A program made the translations under genes and the position numbers. A DNA stretch of 35,364 bases from CAYNFH01 sp964396385 (GTDB taxonomy: Bacteria; Armatimonadota; Chthonomonadetes; Chthonomonadales; CAJBBX01), in assembly GCA_964396385.1 (NCBI GenBank), contig CAYNFH010000038.1, positions 1 through 35,364 on the forward strand, written 5' to 3'. The notes under the pieces are model-generated. The model was not told the origin of the DNA. It did not search any database and saw nothing but the letters and a program-made list of their open reading frames with translations. Shown piece by piece: positions 30,956-35,364 of the stretch. Each line of letters begins with the position of its first letter. Positions within the stretch are counted from its first letter, which is position 1.

Positions 30956-33700
30956 ATGCCCGCAAGCCCGCGCATCACCATCGAGATGCTCGGAAGCCTC
31001 CGTGTCCGTCGCGAAGGCGGCGAGGCCGTCGAGCTGCCCTCGCACCAGGCTGGCGCCGTCCTGGCCTATCTCGCCCTTCACCTCGAGTCGGTACATCCGC
31101 GCGAGCGGCTTACCGACCTCTTCTGGCCGGAAGACGATCCGGACGCGTCCCGACAGAAGCTCCGCCACTGTCTCCATGCGCTCCGGCGCCTCCTCAATGC
31201 GCCGCCCCTCGGCTGTTCCGAAATCCTGACGGCTACCCGTCAATCGGCCGGCCTGAATCCGTCAATGGTCGATACGGATGTCGCCCGGTTCGAAACGTGC
31301 ATGTCGACGGCGTCCCGTTTGCCCGATCCGGCCGAGCGCATTCCGCTGCTTTCGGAGGCCATCACTCTCTACCGGGGCGAGCTTCTCCCGGGGTTCTACC
31401 ACGAGTGCCTGGAACCGGATCGGAGCCGCCTTTCCGGTCTGTATGAGCGGGCACTCCATTCGCTGACCGACGCCCACGAAGCCGCGGCCGACCTGGAGGC
31501 GGCCGCCGAGTACGCCCGCAAGGCGGTGGCGCGCGACCCACTGATGGAGGAGGCGCACTGCCGGCTAATGCGCCTCTACGCTGAGCTGGGGCGACCCTCG
31601 GCGGTGCTGCGCCAATACGAGGTGCTCCGGGAGGCGCTCAAGGAGGAGTTGGGGGAGGAACCGGCGGAATCCACGCGCCTCCTCGTCGAGTCCCTGCGGG
31701 AGCGGGCCCAGGCTCGGGCCGCGGGAAACGGCGCCCCTCCATTGAGCCCACCCACGGACGGTTCTGCGAGCAGGATGGGAAGGCGCTCTCCCGACGCGGG
31801 AGGGGTCGGGGATCCCTTGCAAGCGGCTCCGGCCGTCTCCCAAGAGCAGTTAGAGGCGTCGGCAGGCGAAGGGCGGTTGCCCGTATTCTGGTTTATAGGG
31901 CGTGCCCGGCGCAGGGCGGCGATGGCCTCTGTGTTCTGCGTGCTGGTTGTGGGCGTTACGACCGGCCGGCTGCAGGTCGGCGGGCGCAGCTCTGGCCTGG
32001 ACCGGGGGCACATGCGTCCCGCGGTCTCCGGAAATGCGGGACAGGGCTCCTGGTCGGCGGATACGGTTGCGGAGGCGTCCGCCGGCCGGCCTGCGGTCCG
32101 GGCCGCCAATACTCCGGCGGTCGCTCGGACCGGGCCTACTGAAGCTGCATCCCCGGACTCGGACGCGTTACCGATGATGGGAGCGGTCAGCCTGGCCGCA
32201 GGTACATCCTCCGCTTCGGCGCACGCGCGACGCCTCGGCGGACGTGCCAGTGCCCTGGCGCGCGGCGCGCTTCACGCTGCCGCCTCCGGTCGGCGGCCAC
32301 CACCCTCTGCAGCGCTACGGAAGGGCGCGGAGGCTGCCGGCCGCATTGTGCCGGAACGGCAGCCGGTCTGGATGGCCAGGTACGCGCCCGCGCCGGACGA
32401 GAAGGACAGCGAGCCAAAGGCGGTGACGGTGGATCGCGCAGGCAACATCTTCATCACCGGCCTTGTGCAGACCCTCCACAACGACGTGGACTTCCTCACG
32501 CTGAAGTACGGGCCGGACGGACGGCTGCTCTGGCGAGCGCGCTACAACGGCCCGGGCAATGACGTCGACCGTGCCTACTCCATCGCCGTGGACGACGAGG
32601 GCAGCGTCTACGTGACCGGAGATTCGGACAACGGCAAAGGCAACGGTCTCACGCGCCTCGCAGGTACAGATTTCGCCACCGTCAAGTACGACCGGAACGG
32701 CAATCAACTCTGGGTGGCTCGGTACAACGGCCCGGACGATGGCGAAGAGTGCCCGGTGCGCGTCCGTGTGGGACCCGATCATAGCGTCTACGTGACGGGA
32801 AGGTCGATGGCGGCACGCAATATCGATGGCGGGCGCAATGCTTACGACGAATGGGCGACTGTCAAGTACGATTTTGAGGGCAGGCAGCGGTGGGTACGAC
32901 GTGAGAGGGCGGAAGGGGATATGAGCGCCGCTCCTGCGGATATGGCATTAGACCCGCAGGGCAACGCGTACGTGACCGGCTGGATGTGGAACGACCGCGC
33001 GTACCCGCGAAGGATTGACATCCTCACGGTGAAATACGGCTGGAACGGCGATGTCATCTGGCGGCGAACCTGGACCGGGCCGGCGAACGGCAACAGCCGC
33101 CCTGTCGCCCTCTGCGTGGACTCGGCCGGCGACTTTTACGTCGTCGGCGAGACTTGGGCCGGCGACCCGCTGGACCAAGGTCGCATGCGCGACGTATTCG
33201 TCATTAAGTACCGCCCAGACGGCAATGAGATATGGTGCCGTACCTTCGACCATAACCATTGGGATGAACAAGTGCAGACGGCCGCAGCCGGCCCGTCCGG
33301 GGAGCTGGGCATTGCAGGATGGACTGTCGGCGAGGGCGGTCGTGACTATCTGACGCTGGTGTACGATCAAAACGGCACGCCCCGCTGGTTTCGAACGTAC
33401 AATGGTCCGGGCAACAGCGAGGACATGGCGCTGGCAGCCGCCTTTGACAGTGCAGGGAGCCTGATAGCCACCGGCCAGTCCTACGGTGGCCAGCGCGCGG
33501 CCGGTGGATCGGAGATGGACTACTTCACGGTAAAGTTTCGCGCGAACGGGCTCCCGGTTTGGAAGGCGCGGTATGACAACCGTGCCCATTGGGACGCGGG
33601 ACGGTGCGTGGCGGTCGACGTCCGCGACTACGTTATAGTGACCGGTCTTTCCGGCGGCGACCGCGCTAACACCATCACCACCCTCAAATACGCTCCCTGA
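30956..33700 (+). CDS. SARP/BTAD regulator fused through a membrane helix to an eight-repeat propeller
   Basis: The 914-residue protein starts at ATG 30956 after GAGGAGGAG. Residues about 8-100 form an OmpR-like winged helix of the SARP type (TIEMLGSLRVRREGGEAVEL, then QAGAVLAYLALH and RERLTDLFWPEDDPDASRQK). Residues about 105-250 are the bacterial transcriptional activator domain, with EAAAEYARKAVARDPLMEEA followed by HCRLMRLYAELGRPSAVLRQ. A hydrophobic helix near 319-338 (RRAAMASVFCVLVVGVTTGR) and an Ala/Ser/Gly-rich linker (about 340-468) follow. The rest is eight repeats of about 50-60 residues of the SBBP type, with consensus W-x-A-R-Y-N-G-P, then VYVTG and DFATVKYD-x-x-G. The arrangement suggests a membrane-spanning regulator: DNA-binding inside, propeller outside. 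Target genes and ligand are unknown. Confidence 0.85.
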   Translation: MPASPRITIEMLGSLRVRREGGEAVELPSHQAGAVLAYLALHLESVHPRERLTDLFWPEDDPDASRQKLRHCLHALRRLLNAPPLGCSEILTATRQSAGLNPSMVDTDVARFETCMSTASRLPDPAERIPLLSEAITLYRGELLPGFYHECLEPDRSRLSGLYERALHSLTDAHEAAADLEAAAEYARKAVARDPLMEEAHCRLMRLYAELGRPSAVLRQYEVLREALKEELGEEPAESTRLLVESLRERAQARAAGNGAPPLSPPTDGSASRMGRRSPDAGGVGDPLQAAPAVSQEQLEASAGEGRLPVFWFIGRARRRAAMASVFCVLVVGVTTGRLQVGGRSSGLDRGHMRPAVSGNAGQGSWSADTVAEASAGRPAVRAANTPAVARTGPTEAASPDSDALPMMGAVSLAAGTSSASAHARRLGGRASALARGALHAAASGRRPPPSAALRKGAEAAGRIVPERQPVWMARYAPAPDEKDSEPKAVTVDRAGNIFITGLVQTLHNDVDFLTLKYGPDGRLLWRARYNGPGNDVDRAYSIAVDDEGSVYVTGDSDNGKGNGLTRLAGTDFATVKYDRNGNQLWVARYNGPDDGEECPVRVRVGPDHSVYVTGRSMAARNIDGGRNAYDEWATVKYDFEGRQRWVRRERAEGDMSAAPADMALDPQGNAYVTGWMWNDRAYPRRIDILTVKYGWNGDVIWRRTWTGPANGNSRPVALCVDSAGDFYVVGETWAGDPLDQGRMRDVFVIKYRPDGNEIWCRTFDHNHWDEQVQTAAAGPSGELGIAGWTVGEGGRDYLTLVYDQNGTPRWFRTYNGPGNSEDMALAAAFDSAGSLIATGQSYGGQRAAGGSEMDYFTVKFRANGLPVWKARYDNRAHWDAGRCVAVDVRDYVIVTGLSGGDRANTITTLKYAP

Positions 33701-33792
33701 GCCCCTTGAGCCCCGCGCATCCCGCGGCCGCACAGTCCGCCAACGGTGGATGAACGCTAGGTGAACGGTAGCCCCCTATGCTGTTGGAACCT

Positions 33793-33819
33793 GCCTGCCC
33801 AGGAGCCTCGGAGGCAGGC
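33793..33819. other. Hairpin upstream of the GloVer-repeat gene
   Basis: GCCTGCC (33793-33799) and GGCAGGC (33813-33819) form a perfect 7-bp stem with a 13-base loop in the gap between the SARP gene and the GloVer gene. It is not followed by a T-run, so it may be a leader structure or a coincidence in GC-rich sequence. Confidence 0.4.
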
Positions 33820-33857
33820 GCCATCGAGCAGTTCGATTCATGAACAGGAGAGCTTTC

Positions 33858-35364
33858 ATGCGAACTCGGACTTGCATCACTTTCGCCCTTGTCGCGCTGG
33901 GGGGAGTGCCGGCTGGCGCGCAGTCCATCCAGTCGCCCACCATCCTGCACGCCTTCAGCAACCGTTACATCGACGGCTCCCGCTCCCGGAGCNNNNNNNN
34001 NNTGGCTTCCTCTACGGCACTACCCAAAACGGCGGCCAGGGCGCCGGGACCATCTTCAGGGAGGACCCGGCTACTAACACCTGCACGATCGTGTACAGCT
34101 TCACCGGCGGAGGCGCAACGGGCACGGGTGCCAATCTCGTGTCCGGTCTGATCCTGGCCAGCAACGGGAAGATGTACGGGGCGGCCGGCGCCGGCGGGGC
34201 TGGCGGGTACGGGACGGTCTTCTCCTTTGATCCTTCGACATCGCCTCCTGTGGTAAAGATCCACGACTTCAACAATGCGGGTGGCGCATACCCTCAGTTC
34301 GACTGCCTGTTTCAGGCCAGCGACGGCAATCTCTACATTACGACGGAGGACGGCGGTACCAACGGAGTGGGCACGCTCTGCAAGATGTCCCTAGACGGTG
34401 GCGGTTTCTCCGTACTTCACAACTTCAAGTCCGGGGTCGCAACGGACGGATACAACCCGGAGTCTGGTGTGGCGGAGGGGAACGACGGTAGGCTGTACGG
34501 CACGACACTCTATGGCGGCGCGAATGGAGACGGCGTCGTCTACTCCATCAACAAGGACGGGAGCAATTTCACGGTTGTGCACTCCTTCAGCGATGCCTAC
34601 ACGGACGGGCGGTTTGCATGGTGGGGCCTGACCAGAGGAGCGGACGGCAAGCTGTACGGCACCACCCCGGGCGGCGGATTCAGTGGCCTGGGGATCCTCT
34701 ATAGCATTGACCCGTCGGCCGGCGGTGCATTCTCCATCATCTACAACTTTGACGGCGAGACCGGCGCCTATCCGCAGAGCGGGTTGAGCATAGACGCCTC
34801 CGGTAACCTCTATGGCACGACCACCGACGGCGGAGCGAACGGTTACGGCACCGCGTTCATGCTGAACCCATCAGGGACCTTCAGCGTTCTTGTAAGCTTC
34901 AACGGGGCCGATGCCTACGATCCGCTCACCCCGCCGATAATGGCATCGGATGGCAACCTGTACGGCGTCAGCCAGATTGGCGGGCTGGAGGTCCAGCTAA
35001 CCGGCGGCGGTTATGGCTCTCTCTACAGCATCTCCATTGACCCCGTCTCCGGCGCGGCGAGCAGCACCCTGCTCCACTCGCTCGACGTGTACGAGGATGG
35101 TTACAGTCCGCAGAGCAGCCCTGTACTGAGCGCGGACGGCAACATTTACGGTGTCACCATCTATGGCGGCGTCCTTGGACAGGGCGTGCTCTACCAGTCC
35201 ACTCCTGCCGGCGGGTACCAGATCCTGCACACCTTCAGCAACTACGCGCAGGAAGGCGCCCAACCCTCAAGCGTGATCCAGGGGCCGGACGGCAACTTCT
35301 ACGGCACGTGCCTGTCCGGCGGGCGGTACGGCAACGGCACGGTCTGGGCAATGGATGGCTCCGG
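33858..35364 (+). CDS. GloVer-repeat exported protein, interrupted by an N gap and cut by window edge
   Basis: The start ATG 33858 follows AGGAGAG. It begins with a signal peptide (MRTRTCITFALVALGGVPAG, then AQSIQSP). After the 10-N gap (33993-34002) the coding frame is different from the frame before it, so the gap does not have its true length. Frame 34004 onward stays open to the window's end. It encodes about nine repeats of the GloVer type, each with a core like ASDGNLYGTTxxGG and a following strand G-T-x-F. The protein is probably secreted or surface-anchored; a C-terminal anchor would lie beyond the window. The role is unknown; such repeats form a propeller-like fold. Confidence 0.85.
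33993..34002. other. Assembly gap of 10 N
   Basis: Ten consecutive N lie inside the GloVer-repeat gene. The frame before the gap (start 33858) and after it (34004) differ, so the true gap length is not 10. Confidence 0.98.

Overview
The window is a GC-rich, gene-dense bacterial chromosome segment, probably a draft or metagenome contig: it contains a run of 10 N and both ends cut a gene. Housekeeping genes (murB, mnmE, a UvrD/PcrA helicase, mutY, rhaB, a tRNA-Pro) sit among large secreted or membrane repeat proteins. A pre-peptidase-C-like domain joined to an LW-repeat propeller, a GloVer-repeat protein, a SARP regulator fused to a propeller, dispersed 7-8 bp tandem repeats and TANNNT boxes just upstream of start codons suggest a soil or environmental phylum such as Armatimonadota, or a Planctomycetes/Verrucomicrobia/Chloroflexi-like lineage. 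That placement is inference; no marker gene here fixes it.

Layout. 1-1929 (minus): an EamA-type transporter running off the left edge and murB. 2168-11827 (plus): a LuxR-type HTH protein, an RDD membrane protein, two coupled exported proteins (a large one with a FlgT-C-like end, then a CsgG/LpoB/FlgO-like lipoprotein), an exported PPC/propeller protein, and two coupled membrane proteins, the second with an N-terminal zinc ribbon. None of the last six has a clear assigned function. 11828-13520 (minus): a small accessory island with a VapBC-like pair and a retropepsin-like protease with a small partner. Between these pairs lies the 3' remnant of a second BatA-like gene, about 90% identical to the end of the intact BatA-like gene next door.

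13589-17425 (minus): rhomboid protease (TPR-like tail), DUF58 and BatA-like VWA proteins, without a MoxR gene in view. 17596-20218 (minus): rhamnulokinase followed by a phytanoyl-CoA-dioxygenase-like enzyme, and upstream a 40-residue membrane peptide with a strong hairpin after it. 20395-21786 (plus): a frameshifted four-helix membrane gene overlapping a small acidic protein. 21801-23002: divergent Uma2 nuclease-like and RHH-like genes. 23068-25795 (minus): tRNA-Pro(GGG) with a near-consensus sigma70 promoter, mnmE and two tandem NTF2-like exported paralogues. 25883-29348: divergent helicase and mutY genes. 29381-30788 (plus): a histidine-box hydroxylase and an SDR. 30956-33700: the SARP-BTAD / membrane helix / eight-repeat propeller protein. 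33858-end: a GloVer-repeat protein interrupted by the N gap.

The strongest leads are: the membrane-spanning SARP-propeller regulator; the island with the retropepsin pair flanked by a BatA 3' duplication; the uncharacterised envelope cluster at 3562-11827; and the repeated placement of a -10-like hexamer 6-7 nt before start codons that mostly lack a usable Shine-Dalgarno site, which suggests leaderless transcripts for mnmE, the helicase, mutY, the rhomboid and the SDR.
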